DNA from: Ruminococcus sp. UBA4275
GTDB lineage: Bacteria; Bacillota; Clostridia; Oscillospirales; Ruminococcaceae
NCBI GenBank assembly: GCA_002395085.1
Contig: DGVV01000147.1
Coordinates: 1-32,676 of the forward strand
Direction: 5' to 3'
DNA: 32,676 nt
Shown one piece after another: positions 1 through 7,572 of this stretch. The position numbers and the translations under genes are program-made. The notes under the pieces were generated by a model. That model was not told where the DNA came from and made no database searches. It saw only the letters and a program-made list of their open reading frames with translations. Within the stretch, counting starts at the first letter, position 1. Each line of letters starts with the position of its first letter.

Positions 1-1
1 T

Positions 2-1015
2 ATTCCGCAGGACGAGGATCATGTGCGACTGCTCATGTATGCTGTTCGCCTGAATCCGGGTGCAACATCTTTGACAGAGCATGACTGGTACGATTACCGC
101 GAGGACGCAAATGTCTGCGGATACTGCAAGTGTATTCTCGGCAAATGCAAGGTCACTGATCTGATGGCGCAGATGGCACAGCTTATCGCAGAGGTGCAGG
201 AAAACAACGAGACCATCGAAGAACTGACCAATAAGGTCGAGGAGCTTGAGGCAGAGGTTGAAGATATCGGGGATATTGTTGCGGCAGGACAGTGCGGTGA
301 GAATGTGTTCTATGCTATGTATTCCACTGGTAAGGTGCTGCTGAAAGGTTCCGGTGACACATACGATTACGGCAGTTCAAACCGTTCTCCGTTCTACAGA
401 AATGATGATGTTAAGAGTGTTGTGATTTCGGAAGGTGTAACAAGCGTCGGTGATGATCTGTTTATCCGGTGTCTGAATCTTGAATCAGCATCGCTGCCGA
501 CCACAGTAACATCAATCGGCAGCACAGCATTTATGCCGGCAGATGAAATGATCGGTGCTGCCGGAAAGCTGACAAGCATCACGATTCCACAGGCAGTGAC
601 AAGCATCGGTGGCGGCTGTTTCTGGGGCTCTGCTCTCACATCCGTTACAATCCCGCCAAATGTTGCAACTGTGGGAAACTATGCGTTCCGAGATTGTTCC
701 AGACTGACTACCGTTCGTTATGAAGGCACTGTGATCGGCGGATATATGTTCGGAAGCTGTACAGCACTGAGCAGCTTTACAATCGCAAACACCGTCACAA
801 GAATCGGTGAACACTGCTTCAATTACTGCGGAAATCTTGAAACGATCACCTATGAGGGCAGCCTTGAGCAGTGGCAGGCCATCACAAAGGGTACAAACTG
901 GGACGGAAAAGGCGGTCAGGGCATTGCGGTTTCCGGTCTGACAAGAATCAACTGTCTGGACGGATTTATGGAATGGGATGATGAGAATCATGAATGGAAA
1001 GTCGGTGAGGAATAA
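2..1015 (+). CDS. Phage tail-region protein with BspA-type leucine-rich repeats (5' partial)
   Basis: The reading frame is open back to the window edge, so the true start lies upstream; the in-frame GTG at 23 is not a convincing start. The visible N-terminal part is Cys-containing and is followed by a coiled coil of about 40 residues (QENNETIEELTNKVEELEAE), typical of trimeric phage fibres. The remainder is a run of BspA/LRR_5-type repeats with the pattern SxTIPxxVTSIGxxAF (for example SITIPQAVTSIGGGCF and SVTIPPNVATVGNYAF). This repeat class is common in surface and tail proteins of gut Firmicutes and their phages and is usually involved in adhesion. The stop overlaps the next start (TAATG), so it belongs to the tail/baseplate operon. 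A host-binding role is inferred from position and repeat class. Confidence 0.75.
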   Translation: MPQDEDHVRLLMYAVRLNPGATSLTEHDWYDYREDANVCGYCKCILGKCKVTDLMAQMAQLIAEVQENNETIEELTNKVEELEAEVEDIGDIVAAGQCGENVFYAMYSTGKVLLKGSGDTYDYGSSNRSPFYRNDDVKSVVISEGVTSVGDDLFIRCLNLESASLPTTVTSIGSTAFMPADEMIGAAGKLTSITIPQAVTSIGGGCFWGSALTSVTIPPNVATVGNYAFRDCSRLTTVRYEGTVIGGYMFGSCTALSSFTIANTVTRIGEHCFNYCGNLETITYEGSLEQWQAITKGTNWDGKGGQGIAVSGLTRINCLDGFMEWDDENHEWKVGEE

Positions 1016-2508
1016 TGTGGAAATTTCTTGTAAAAAACCAGAGCATTGAGATCATTGAGCGAGAGGTACTGGCAGACCACCAGATCCAGTATGTGCAGTT
1101 CAAATTCACATTTGACGGCGACTGGAAGCGTTTTCACAAGGTCGTGCAGTTCTCTCAGTGCGATGAGGTGTATTCCGTTGTTCTCGGTGTGGACGGCACA
1201 AGCTGTTATCTGCCTGCGGAGCTTCATGTGGGTGCGGTGAAGATGGGCGTCTACGGCTACGACACGGCATCGGATACGACCGTGAGAGCAACGACTGTTC
1301 CGGTCACACTGAATATCCGTGAATCCGGATTTGAAGGCGAAGAACCGCCCATCCCGCCGACACCGGATCTGTATACACAGCTTCTGAAACGCATCGAGGA
1401 TGCAGAGCATGGACTTGACGGCAAATCCGCCTATGAGATTGCGTGTGATCACGGTTATGTCGGCACTGAGGAGGAATGGCTGGAAAGTCTGAAGGGCAAG
1501 GACGGTATTACACCGGATATGTCCGAGTATCCGAAAACAACGGAAGTGCAGACGATTGTGGAAACAGTTATTCAGCCTGTTGCAGAGGATGCTCATACGC
1601 ATGACAACAAAGAAACGCTTGATGCGATTACACCGGAACTGTTTTCTGACCTCTCCGGCTTGCAGCAGTTTGAAGATAGTACGACCTATGAGATTCAAAC
1701 GCTGAACGAAGCTGTGGAGAATCTCAGACCAAGCACGCACAGCCATGCAAATCTTGATGTGCTAAATGCTCTGACCGCAGAACTGCTGGCTGAATTGCAG
1801 GGACTTCAGCAGTTTGAGGACAGTACACAGTATGATATTCACGACATCCGAGAGGCTTTGCTGCCGATCAGTTCTGCGGCGCACACGCATAACAACAAGG
1901 ATGTTCTGGATACCATTACAGAGCAGTATATCCGTGATTTGACAGCTTTTCAGGCATCGACCGCCAACGCTTTGCATGGTTTGTCCACCGGACTGAGCGA
2001 GGTTTCGGCACAGGCGCATTCCCATACCAACAAAGCTGTGCTGGATACGATCACGGAACAGTATATGCAGGATCAGGTGGCATTTCAGGCATCGACTGCA
2101 AATGCCCTGCATGGGCTTTCTACAGGTCTCAGCGAGGTTTCGGCGCAGGCGCATTCTCATGCGAATAAGGCTGTGCTTGACAACATTACACAGGAAATGA
2201 TCGATGACATGGGCTCCATTTCGACTGTAGTCGGACAGGCGCACTGGCATCACAACCTCACAACGCTGAACAGTATCACGGAATCCCATATCAGTCGGTG
2301 GAATGAAGCATACACTGCCGCAATGAACCTCAACGAGCGTGTGGGTGTCAACGAGGGGGTTTTTGAGCGTTTCAAGACGGAGATTCTCTATGATATGCAG
2401 GGTGCAAAGACCTCTATCTCGGAGATCAGTACCCGTCTCGCGGCAGTGGAGGAAGCACTCTCCAGTGTGGAGACCGCACTTGCGGCAATCGTGGAGGTGA
2501 CAGCATGA
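1015..2508 (+). CDS. Phage baseplate/tail fibre protein with HxH repeat array
   Basis: 497 aa; its ATG overlaps the preceding TAA. The first 110 residues look like a BppU-type beta domain that docks a receptor-binding protein to the baseplate. Next come the collar motif DGKSAYEIACDHGYVGTEEE, very common in Gram-positive phage fibres, and a short GKDGITP segment. Residues about 195 to 430 hold six repeats, each opening with an HxH-x-N motif (HTHDN, HSHAN, HTHNN, HSHTN, HSHAN, HWHHN) and followed by a helical stretch. HxH motifs bind metal along the axis of trimeric fibres in phages such as T4 (gp37), so a metal-stabilised trimeric stalk is inferred. The C-terminus is a predicted coiled coil. 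The stop overlaps the next gene's ATG by 4 nt. Confidence 0.8.
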   Translation: MWKFLVKNQSIEIIEREVLADHQIQYVQFKFTFDGDWKRFHKVVQFSQCDEVYSVVLGVDGTSCYLPAELHVGAVKMGVYGYDTASDTTVRATTVPVTLNIRESGFEGEEPPIPPTPDLYTQLLKRIEDAEHGLDGKSAYEIACDHGYVGTEEEWLESLKGKDGITPDMSEYPKTTEVQTIVETVIQPVAEDAHTHDNKETLDAITPELFSDLSGLQQFEDSTTYEIQTLNEAVENLRPSTHSHANLDVLNALTAELLAELQGLQQFEDSTQYDIHDIREALLPISSAAHTHNNKDVLDTITEQYIRDLTAFQASTANALHGLSTGLSEVSAQAHSHTNKAVLDTITEQYMQDQVAFQASTANALHGLSTGLSEVSAQAHSHANKAVLDNITQEMIDDMGSISTVVGQAHWHHNLTTLNSITESHISRWNEAYTAAMNLNERVGVNEGVFERFKTEILYDMQGAKTSISEISTRLAAVEEALSSVETALAAIVEVTA

Positions 2509-3176
2509 GCATTGCAAATTATCTGACAGCTCTCGATGAACAGCGAGATGCTTTAGCACGAAATCTGACTGCAATGGGTGTATCTGCATCGGAAACTGAA
2601 AAGCTGAATACGCTCGTGCCGAAGGTGCTGCAAATTCCGCAGACAAAGCCGGATATCACGCTGTTCAAGGCATCTATCGACACGCTTCATGACTACGGAG
2701 AGAAAGTTTATACGTTCTATAATGACGGCTACCGTTCTCTCGCAGGATTCACAGAAAACTATCCGCATTTCTGCTGTGAGGAGAACGGTTTTGCGATCTA
2801 CTACAATCAGCCGGATTTTAACTGGGGACAGACCATTTACACGATGTGTGTGGAACCTGTTCACATCAGTTCTTCCAACAAAATCATGATTAGCTACAAG
2901 TCTGGCGCTACGGATATCGGCGGAATGTGGCTTGTTCCGAAAAGCAATGGAACGCTTTCTCCGGCGGATACAGCAAGGTATATCTATGAGTCCATTCAGA
3001 ACAATACAGCGATTTCCGTGCCGTTCGGCTGGCTCGGCTCTGTGGGCAATTATATCAATGTGCTGCACGAATGCAGCGGCATCAACACCGGCGACTACTA
3101 TCTTGCATGGAAGGCGGTCACGGACAACACAAGCCCGATGATCCGTTCGGTCAAGATCGTGGATGTGACAATTTAA
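2505..3176 (+). CDS. Phage tail-associated protein, probable receptor-binding tip
   Basis: 223 aa; the ATG overlaps the TGA of the fibre gene (ATGA), indicating translational coupling. Residues 1 to 50 (SIANYLTALDEQRDALARNL and onward) form the amphipathic helix seen at the start of many Firmicutes phage tail appendage proteins, likely an assembly handle. The remainder is rich in beta-prone, aromatic residues with no motif I recognise and resembles a compact jelly-roll or lectin-like head. Its place directly after the fibre and before the holin is the usual slot for a fibre tip or receptor-binding protein. The function is inferred from position only. Confidence 0.6.
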   Translation: MSIANYLTALDEQRDALARNLTAMGVSASETEKLNTLVPKVLQIPQTKPDITLFKASIDTLHDYGEKVYTFYNDGYRSLAGFTENYPHFCCEENGFAIYYNQPDFNWGQTIYTMCVEPVHISSSNKIMISYKSGATDIGGMWLVPKSNGTLSPADTARYIYESIQNNTAISVPFGWLGSVGNYINVLHECSGINTGDYYLAWKAVTDNTSPMIRSVKIVDVTI

Positions 3177-3191
3177 CAGGAGGACGTTGAA

Positions 3192-3653
3192 ATGAAAGAA
3201 AATATCTGTACTGCCGCCGGGGTGATCGGCGGCTTTTTTGCGGCATTGCTCGGCGGTTGGGATTCAGCTCTCATCACGCTTGTGCTGTTCATGGCAATCG
3301 ACTTCACCACAGGTCTGATCGCTGCATCTATGGGCAAATCCAAGCACAGCAAGACCGGCAGACTCAGTTCCAAAGCGGGCTGGGTGGGACTTGCAAAGAA
3401 ATTCTGTATCCTGCTCATGGTTGTGGTGGCTGTACGCATGGACATTCTGATTGGCACGACCTACATTCGTGACGCAACTTGTATCGGCTTCTGTGTCAAC
3501 GAGCTACTTTCGATTATCGAGAACACCAGTCTTATGGGCATCCCGTATCCGCCTGCGATCAAGAAGGCAATTGAGGTGCTTCAGAAAAGAGCCGCGCATA
3601 TTGACGATGAAATCCAGGAAATGATCGACAACATGGAGGACGATAAAAAATGA
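3192..3653 (+). CDS. Phage holin (phage_holin_4_1 / TcdE-like family)
   Basis: 153 aa, preceded by AGGAGG with good spacing. The N-terminal half has hydrophobic segments at about residues 8 to 22 and 25 to 47 (ALITLVLFMAIDFTTGLIAA). A conserved basic loop follows (SKHSKTGRLSSKAGWVGLAKK) and then further membrane segments (about 70 to 88 and 95 to 110). The motif DFTTGLIAA followed by S-SKAGW-GL-KK is the hallmark of the toxin-secretion/phage-lysis holin family. The C-terminus is charged and cytoplasmic. The protein would accumulate in the inner membrane and open it at a set time so that the endolysin reaches the wall. Unusually, the endolysin is not immediately next: a reverse-strand gene intervenes. 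Confidence 0.9.
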   Translation: MKENICTAAGVIGGFFAALLGGWDSALITLVLFMAIDFTTGLIAASMGKSKHSKTGRLSSKAGWVGLAKKFCILLMVVVAVRMDILIGTTYIRDATCIGFCVNELLSIIENTSLMGIPYPPAIKKAIEVLQKRAAHIDDEIQEMIDNMEDDKK

Positions 3654-3681
3654 TGCAGTCGCAATAAATACGACTGCATCA
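3651..3681 (-). terminator. Intrinsic terminator of the reverse-strand DUF6465-like gene
   Basis: A perfect 11-bp inverted repeat, TGATGCAGTCG (3651-3661) and CGACTGCATCA (3671-3681), is separated by a 9-nt AT-rich loop. On the reverse strand it is followed by a run of six T, as expected for termination of the gene ending at 3699. The T-run is on that side only, so forward transcripts from the holin should pass. The holin stop codon lies inside the stem. Confidence 0.85.
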
Positions 3682-3698
3682 AATAAGAAGATGGTGGA

Positions 3699-4250
3699 TT
3701 AGAGATCAATCTTATAGTCAGGCGCACCTTCACCGTTGACGGTGTAGTATGCCACTCCCTCTTCAGGCTTGACATATACACGGAATTCGGTCACTGCCTT
3801 GCGCTTATGTGTAGACTTGTACGCCTTGTATGCCTTTGCAGCAATATCCGAGATATCGTACTCTGCTTCGCCAACCTGAAGTGTAGTTATGAGAACAGGT
3901 TCTGATTTCTTGTCAGCCTTCTTTGTTCTCGGCTTGCGTTTCGGCTGAACGATGTCATTCGCAGGATCATCCGATGCGGGGAACGGCGTAGTTGGTGCCG
4001 GAGAATTGATAAGTTCCTTCAGCTCACCGGGAGCAAGTGTTGCAACCTCAACGATATCATGCTGTTCAGGCTCAGCCTTCTTTGCCGCAGGCTTTCTGCC
4101 GCGTTTCTTGGCGGGCTTTTCAGCGATTGGTGCATCTGCAACAACAGGAGTCTCCACAACGGCTGGTTCAACAACAGCATCTTCGGCTTTTTTCTTGCGT
4201 GTTGTTTTCTTAGCGGTATCAGTTTTGGGACTTGCAGGTTTTCTCGGCAT
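3699..4250 (-). CDS. DUF6465-like protein with lysine/alanine-rich histone-like tail
   Basis: 183 aa, transcribed against the lysis genes from its own promoter. The ATG at 4250 has GGAGGTG 8 nt upstream. Residues 1 to about 110 are low-complexity and highly basic, with K/A/P stretches (KKTTRKKKAEDA, KKRGRKPAAKKAE) and AT-hook-like GRKP motifs that recall histone H1 tails. Residues about 120 to 183 form a compact domain (EYDISDIAAKAYKAY, EFRVYVKPEEGVAYYTVNGE) that I recognise as DUF6465, a small domain of unknown function in Clostridia. Nucleic-acid binding is inferred from the basic tail. With a private promoter and terminator it has the form of a lysogenic-conversion moron. Confidence 0.8.
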   Translation of the reverse strand: MPRKPASPKTDTAKKTTRKKKAEDAVVEPAVVETPVVADAPIAEKPAKKRGRKPAAKKAEPEQHDIVEVATLAPGELKELINSPAPTTPFPASDDPANDIVQPKRKPRTKKADKKSEPVLITTLQVGEAEYDISDIAAKAYKAYKSTHKRKAVTEFRVYVKPEEGVAYYTVNGEGAPDYKIDL

Positions 4251-4279
4251 TGTTCATGCACCTCCGTGTTTTTTTTCTA

Positions 4280-4309
4280 ATTATAGCATTATTGTACTGC
4301 TTTTGTCAA
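4280..4309 (-). promoter_or_regulatory. Promoter of the DUF6465-like gene
   Basis: Read on the reverse strand: TTGACA (4309-4304), 18-nt spacer, TATAAT (4285-4280). Both hexamers are perfect sigma-A consensus and lie about 30 nt upstream of the gene's ATG, so it should be expressed in the lysogen. Confidence 0.88.
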
Positions 4310-4346
4310 GCCAAAACAAGCGATTTTTCGCGGAAAGGAAAGAATT

Positions 4347-5525
4347 ATGATCCAGAAATATGATTTTAATGATACCACACAGCTCTCCCCGCATTTCAAT
4401 GTGAAGGAGTTCCGCTGCAAGTGCGGAAAAGAGCATGAAACGCTGATCAGCGATGAACTGATCGAGAAGCTCGAAAAGCTGTATGCCACCCTCAATTGCT
4501 CCCAGATCATCGTAACAAGCGGATACCGCTGTGAGCAGCATGATAAGAATGTGGGCGGTTCCGGTACAGGGCAGCATACGCTCGGCAATGCAGCAGATAT
4601 CTGCTGCTACGGGCAGGACGGGCAGCCAATCAGCAGCAAAGTGGTCTGTTGTAAGGCACAGGATATCGAGTTCAGAGGCATCGCCAATATCACCGCTGCG
4701 TATATCTACACTCATGTGGATGTGCGTCCCAACGGCAAGTGGTACGGCGATGAAGTCCACAGTAACAGCACTGTGACCGATGATTTCTACAAATATTTCG
4801 GAGGTGAGGATATGAAGGGTATTGATGTGAGCGTTCACAACGGCAATATCGACTGGGGAAAGGTCAAAGCTGACGGTATTGATTTCGCAATTATCCGTGC
4901 CGGCTTCGGCAGACTTGAAAAGCAGAAGGATGAGAAGTTCGAGCAGAACTACGCAGGCGCAAAGGCGGAAGGGATTCCCGTCGGCGCGTACTGGTACAGC
5001 TACGCTATGACTCCGGAGGAAGCAGAACTGGAAGCAGATGTGTTCCTGTCTGTGATCAAGGGAAAGCAGTTCGAGATGCCTGTGTACTTTGACCTTGAGG
5101 AAAAGAAGCAGTTTGACCTCGGCAAGGAACAGGTCTCGGCTATCATGCGTGCGTTCCTCAAAAAGGTTGAGAGTGCGGGTTACTTTGTCGGGCTGTACGG
5201 CTCTGCTTCTTCTCTGACCACACATACTGCCGATGATATCAAGTCGTGGTACACGATCTGGCTGGCGCACTGGGTGGACAAGACCAACTACAGCGGTGCT
5301 TACGGCATCTGGCAACACAGTGAAAAGGGCAAAGTTGCTGGCATCAACGGAAACGTCGATCTCGACATTTGCTACAAGGATTTCCCGACTATCATCAAGG
5401 GCAAGGGACTGAACGGCTGGGGCAAGACAGCGAATCCCACACCTGCGCCGACCGATAATGACAGTATTTCAGTTGAGGTCACTGTTGACGGTAAGAAGTA
5501 CAGCGGAAAGCTGAACAAATCATGA
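4347..5525 (+). CDS. Phage endolysin: M15 peptidase domain plus GH25 muramidase
   Basis: 392 aa. Residues 1 to about 145 are a peptidase_M15_3-type domain (start FNVKEFRCKCG; zinc-site motifs SGYRCEQHDKNVGGSGTGQH, ADI and HVDV). Residues 156 to about 345 are a GH25 lysozyme (KGIDVSVHNGNIDWGKVKADG, FAIIRAGFG, VYFDLEEK with the catalytic acidic pair, IWQHSEKGKVAGINGNVDLD). The C-terminal 45 residues are a Pro/Asp-rich linker and a short DGKKYSGKL motif, probably a degenerate binding tail. The enzyme would cut both glycan and peptide bonds of the host wall once the holin has opened the membrane. A strong internal ribosome site precedes Met156, so a free GH25 chain may also be made. A terminator follows. 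Confidence 0.93.
   Translation: MIQKYDFNDTTQLSPHFNVKEFRCKCGKEHETLISDELIEKLEKLYATLNCSQIIVTSGYRCEQHDKNVGGSGTGQHTLGNAADICCYGQDGQPISSKVVCCKAQDIEFRGIANITAAYIYTHVDVRPNGKWYGDEVHSNSTVTDDFYKYFGGEDMKGIDVSVHNGNIDWGKVKADGIDFAIIRAGFGRLEKQKDEKFEQNYAGAKAEGIPVGAYWYSYAMTPEEAELEADVFLSVIKGKQFEMPVYFDLEEKKQFDLGKEQVSAIMRAFLKKVESAGYFVGLYGSASSLTTHTADDIKSWYTIWLAHWVDKTNYSGAYGIWQHSEKGKVAGINGNVDLDICYKDFPTIIKGKGLNGWGKTANPTPAPTDNDSISVEVTVDGKKYSGKLNKS
4800..4814 (+). promoter_or_regulatory. Internal ribosome-binding site and start in the endolysin
   Basis: GGAGGTGA (4800-4807) lies 4 nt before an in-frame ATG at 4812-4814, which encodes Met156 exactly at the boundary between the M15 and GH25 domains. The encoded product would be a 237-residue GH25 protein. 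Internal starts giving a second endolysin chain are known from enterococcal Lys170 and clostridial CD27L/CTP1L. The motif is read directly; its use is inferred. Confidence 0.65.
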
Positions 5526-5531
5526 TTTTTA

Positions 5532-5575
5532 GCGCCCGTTTGGAATTGAACCGAGCGGGCGCATTTCCATTCATT
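5532..5575 (+). terminator. Terminator after the endolysin gene
   Basis: GCGCCCG (5532-5538) pairs with CGGGCGC (5556-5562), with further pairing possible in the loop, followed by a T-rich tract (ATTTCCATTCATTTT). It starts just after the endolysin stop and before the first excisionase-like gene, separating the late lysis module from the integration module. Confidence 0.7.
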
Positions 5576-5588
5576 TTGGAGGGATACT

Positions 5589-5804
5589 ATGATACAATCA
5601 AACAGCAATGAGCCTGTTGTTCCAATCAGTGAAAAATTCACATTAACGCTCAGAGAGGCAAGCGTGTACTTCGGCATTGGTGAGAAGAAAATCCGTCGGC
5701 TGATTGAAGACAATCCAGGAAATTTTGCACTGCAAAACGGAAATCGCTTTCTGGTAATAAGACCAAAGTTTGAGAAGTATCTCTGCGAAACTTCTACGAT
5801 CTAA
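5589..5804 (+). CDS. Tn916 Xis-like excisionase, copy 1
   Basis: 71 aa; the ATG follows TTGGAGGG with a 5-nt gap. The core LTLREASVYFGIGEKKIRRL is the winged-helix/MerR-like DNA-binding motif of Tn916-type excisionases, followed by the wing FALQNGNRFLVIRPKFEKYL. Such proteins bend the attachment-site arms and steer a tyrosine recombinase toward excision. It is about 70% similar over the core to the next gene, so the two look like a duplication. It is separated from that neighbour by about 100 nt containing a promoter-like element and hairpins, so it may be transcribed separately. Confidence 0.82.
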   Translation: MIQSNSNEPVVPISEKFTLTLREASVYFGIGEKKIRRLIEDNPGNFALQNGNRFLVIRPKFEKYLCETSTI

Positions 5805-5829
5805 TTTGGCGTTAATCTGCCGTAAGTAG

Positions 5830-5902
5830 TTGCTTTTTAACCGAAACCGAGTAATATAGTAGATAGCCTAAACAGAGGCTGACACTATATCAGGAGGCTA
5901 TC
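5830..5902 (+). promoter_or_regulatory. Promoter and alternative hairpins upstream of excisionase copy 2
   Basis: A moderate promoter is visible: TTGCTT (5830-5835), 16-nt spacer, TAATAT (5852-5857). It is followed by GATAGCCT (5862-5869), which can pair either with AGGCT (5876-5880) or with AGGCTATC (5895-5902). The second pairing covers the 3' part of the CAGGAGG ribosome site (5891-5897) of the gene starting at 5906. The two pairings exclude each other. The same inverted repeat could instead be a protein operator. Confidence 0.45.
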
Positions 5903-5905
5903 GGT

Positions 5906-6136
5906 ATGGAGAATATGAAGGCATCTGAAAAGTTTCTGCTGACGATCAGAGAGGCATCAGTCTATTTTGGTATCGGAGAGAAGAAGCTTCGCAGAATGGC
6001 TGAAAACAACGACGGCGGGTTTGCGATATATCAGGGCAACCGCTACATGATCATCCGCACGAAACTGGAACAGTATTTTATTCATCTTGCAGAGAAAGGA
6101 GGAGCTGAGGATGGAGAGAGCGACACCGGAGAATAA
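5906..6136 (+). CDS. Tn916 Xis-like excisionase, copy 2
   Basis: 76 aa; the ATG has GGAGG 8 nt upstream, partly inside an inverted repeat. The core LTIREASVYFGIGEKKLRRM is nearly identical to that of copy 1, followed by the wing FAIYQGNRYMIIRTKLEQYF. The C-terminus is acidic. The gene overlaps the start of the third excisionase-like gene by 26 nt in a different frame, suggesting coupled translation. Its expected job is to bind the arm sites and control directionality of the recombinase encoded downstream. Confidence 0.82.
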   Translation: MENMKASEKFLLTIREASVYFGIGEKKLRRMAENNDGGFAIYQGNRYMIIRTKLEQYFIHLAEKGGAEDGESDTGE

Positions 6137-6320
6137 GGATTTCCTGACGCTTGCTGAGACAGTTGAGTTTTTTGTCCTCAGCAGAAGAAAGTTCTCAGCA
6201 TGGATCCAGAAAGAGACCTCTCCGTTCTTGATTGCTCGACACGGGAAGCACAAGCTGATCAACCGCGTTGCGTTTGAGAGGTATCTGAGTGAACACCCTG
6301 AGTTGAGGAGGAGAGATTGA
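6111..6320 (+). CDS. Excisionase-like helix-turn-helix protein, copy 3 (diverged)
   Basis: 69 aa. The ATG at 6111 is chosen because AGGAGGAGCTGAGG sits directly before it. The core FLTLAETVEFFVLSRRKFSAW aligns with the same winged-helix segment as copies 1 and 2 but is much more diverged, with the wing FLIARHGKHKLINRVAFERYL. The stop TGA overlaps the integrase ATG by one base (TGATG), so it is translationally coupled to the recombinase. Either this or copy 2 could be the true directionality factor, with the other acting as a regulator. Confidence 0.75.
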   Translation: MERATPENKDFLTLAETVEFFVLSRRKFSAWIQKETSPFLIARHGKHKLINRVAFERYLSEHPELRRRD

Positions 6321-7567
6321 TGGGAATGCGCGGAAATATCCGCAGGGATTCCAAACGGCGCATTTTGCGTGCCGGAGAGACTGTCCGTGCGGACGGAAAA
6401 TACCAGTTCAAGTACTACATCAATGGAAAAGCGCACTTTGTGTATAGTTGGCGGCTTGAACCGACCGACCCGCTACCGCCGGGGAAACGTCCATGTGTGT
6501 CTCTGCGAGAGATGGAAAAGCAGATCGGTTATGATTTGGATACGCATTGTGACCCGCAGCAAAAGAACATTACTGTAATGGAACTTGTGGAGCGTTATCT
6601 GAAAACGAAAACAGGTGTGAAACCGCAGACAAAAGCGAATTACGGCTTTGTGGTGAATCTTCTGAAAAGGGAAGAGTTCAGCGAAAAGAAGATCGGCACA
6701 ATCAAAACATCCGACGCAAAGCTGTTCCTGATCAAACTTCAGAGTGACGGAAGGGGCTACAGTTCCGTCAAGACCGTGCGAGGTGTTTTGCGTCCTGCTT
6801 TTCAAATGGCGGTGGACGATGATGTCATCGTCAAGAACCCGTTCGGATTTCAGCTCGCCGGAGTTGTGGTGAATGACAGCAAGACGCGAGAAGCCATTAC
6901 ACGGGAGCAGATGCGAAAGTTTCTGAAATTCGTACACGATGACAACACCTACTGCAAATACTACGAAGCGGTCTATATTCTGTTTCATACTGGAATGCGT
7001 ATTTCTGAATTCTGCGGTCTGACGCTGAAAGACATTGATCTGCGGAATCGTGTGGTCAATATCGACCACCAGCTTCAGCGCACTTCAGATATGCAGTATA
7101 TCATTCAGTCTACCAAAACAAGCGCCGGTACAAGGCAGATTCCGATCACCGAGGATGTGGCACGGTGTTTTCAGGCAATCATCGAAGACAGACCGAAGCG
7201 GAGAAAAGAGAAATTTGTGGACGGCTACTGCGGTTTCCTGTATCTGGACGATGATGGTATGCCGTTAGTGGCAATGCACTGGGAAAATCGCTTCAGCCGC
7301 ATGGTTGACAAGTATAATGATATCTACCGCATTCAGATGCCGACCATTACGCCTCATGTATGCCGGCATACCTATTGCAGCAATCAGGCGAAAGCAGGCA
7401 TGAACCCCAAGACACTGCAATACCTTATGGGGCATAGCGCAATTGGGGTCACGCTCGATGTGTACACGCATCTTGGGTTGGAGGATGCCGCTGAGGAACT
7501 TCGCCGCATGGAGGAACTGCAGAACGCCCGACAGGAAATGAACCGAACAAATGAAGAAGCCGTATGA
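6320..7567 (+). CDS. int: Tyrosine recombinase/integrase (Tn916 Int-like)
   Basis: 415 aa from the ATG at 6320, which follows a GAGGAGGAGAGA site; an in-frame TTG one codon earlier is less likely. Residues 1 to about 65 are an AP2-like arm-binding domain of the Tn916 type (SKRRILRAGETVRADGKYQF). Residues about 88 to 170 are the SAM-like core-binding domain (MELVERYLKTKTGVKPQTKANY). The catalytic domain carries Arg (HTGMRISEFCGL), Lys (TKTSAGTRQIP), H-x-x-R (TPHVCRHTYCS), His (YLMGHSAIGVT) and the nucleophile Tyr (LDVYTHLG). All active-site residues are present, so the enzyme should be functional. It ends at a strong terminator and is immediately followed by the first terminator-promoter repeat. 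Confidence 0.95.
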   Translation: MGMRGNIRRDSKRRILRAGETVRADGKYQFKYYINGKAHFVYSWRLEPTDPLPPGKRPCVSLREMEKQIGYDLDTHCDPQQKNITVMELVERYLKTKTGVKPQTKANYGFVVNLLKREEFSEKKIGTIKTSDAKLFLIKLQSDGRGYSSVKTVRGVLRPAFQMAVDDDVIVKNPFGFQLAGVVVNDSKTREAITREQMRKFLKFVHDDNTYCKYYEAVYILFHTGMRISEFCGLTLKDIDLRNRVVNIDHQLQRTSDMQYIIQSTKTSAGTRQIPITEDVARCFQAIIEDRPKRRKEKFVDGYCGFLYLDDDGMPLVAMHWENRFSRMVDKYNDIYRIQMPTITPHVCRHTYCSNQAKAGMNPKTLQYLMGHSAIGVTLDVYTHLGLEDAAEELRRMEELQNARQEMNRTNEEAV

Positions 7568-7572
7568 TTGAA

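Noticed and set aside
5532..5562. On the reverse strand, GGTTCAATTCC between GCGCCCG arms resembles the T-arm of a tRNA.
   Set aside because: No acceptor stem, D-arm or anticodon arm lies at the right distance; the element is better explained as the endolysin terminator hairpin.
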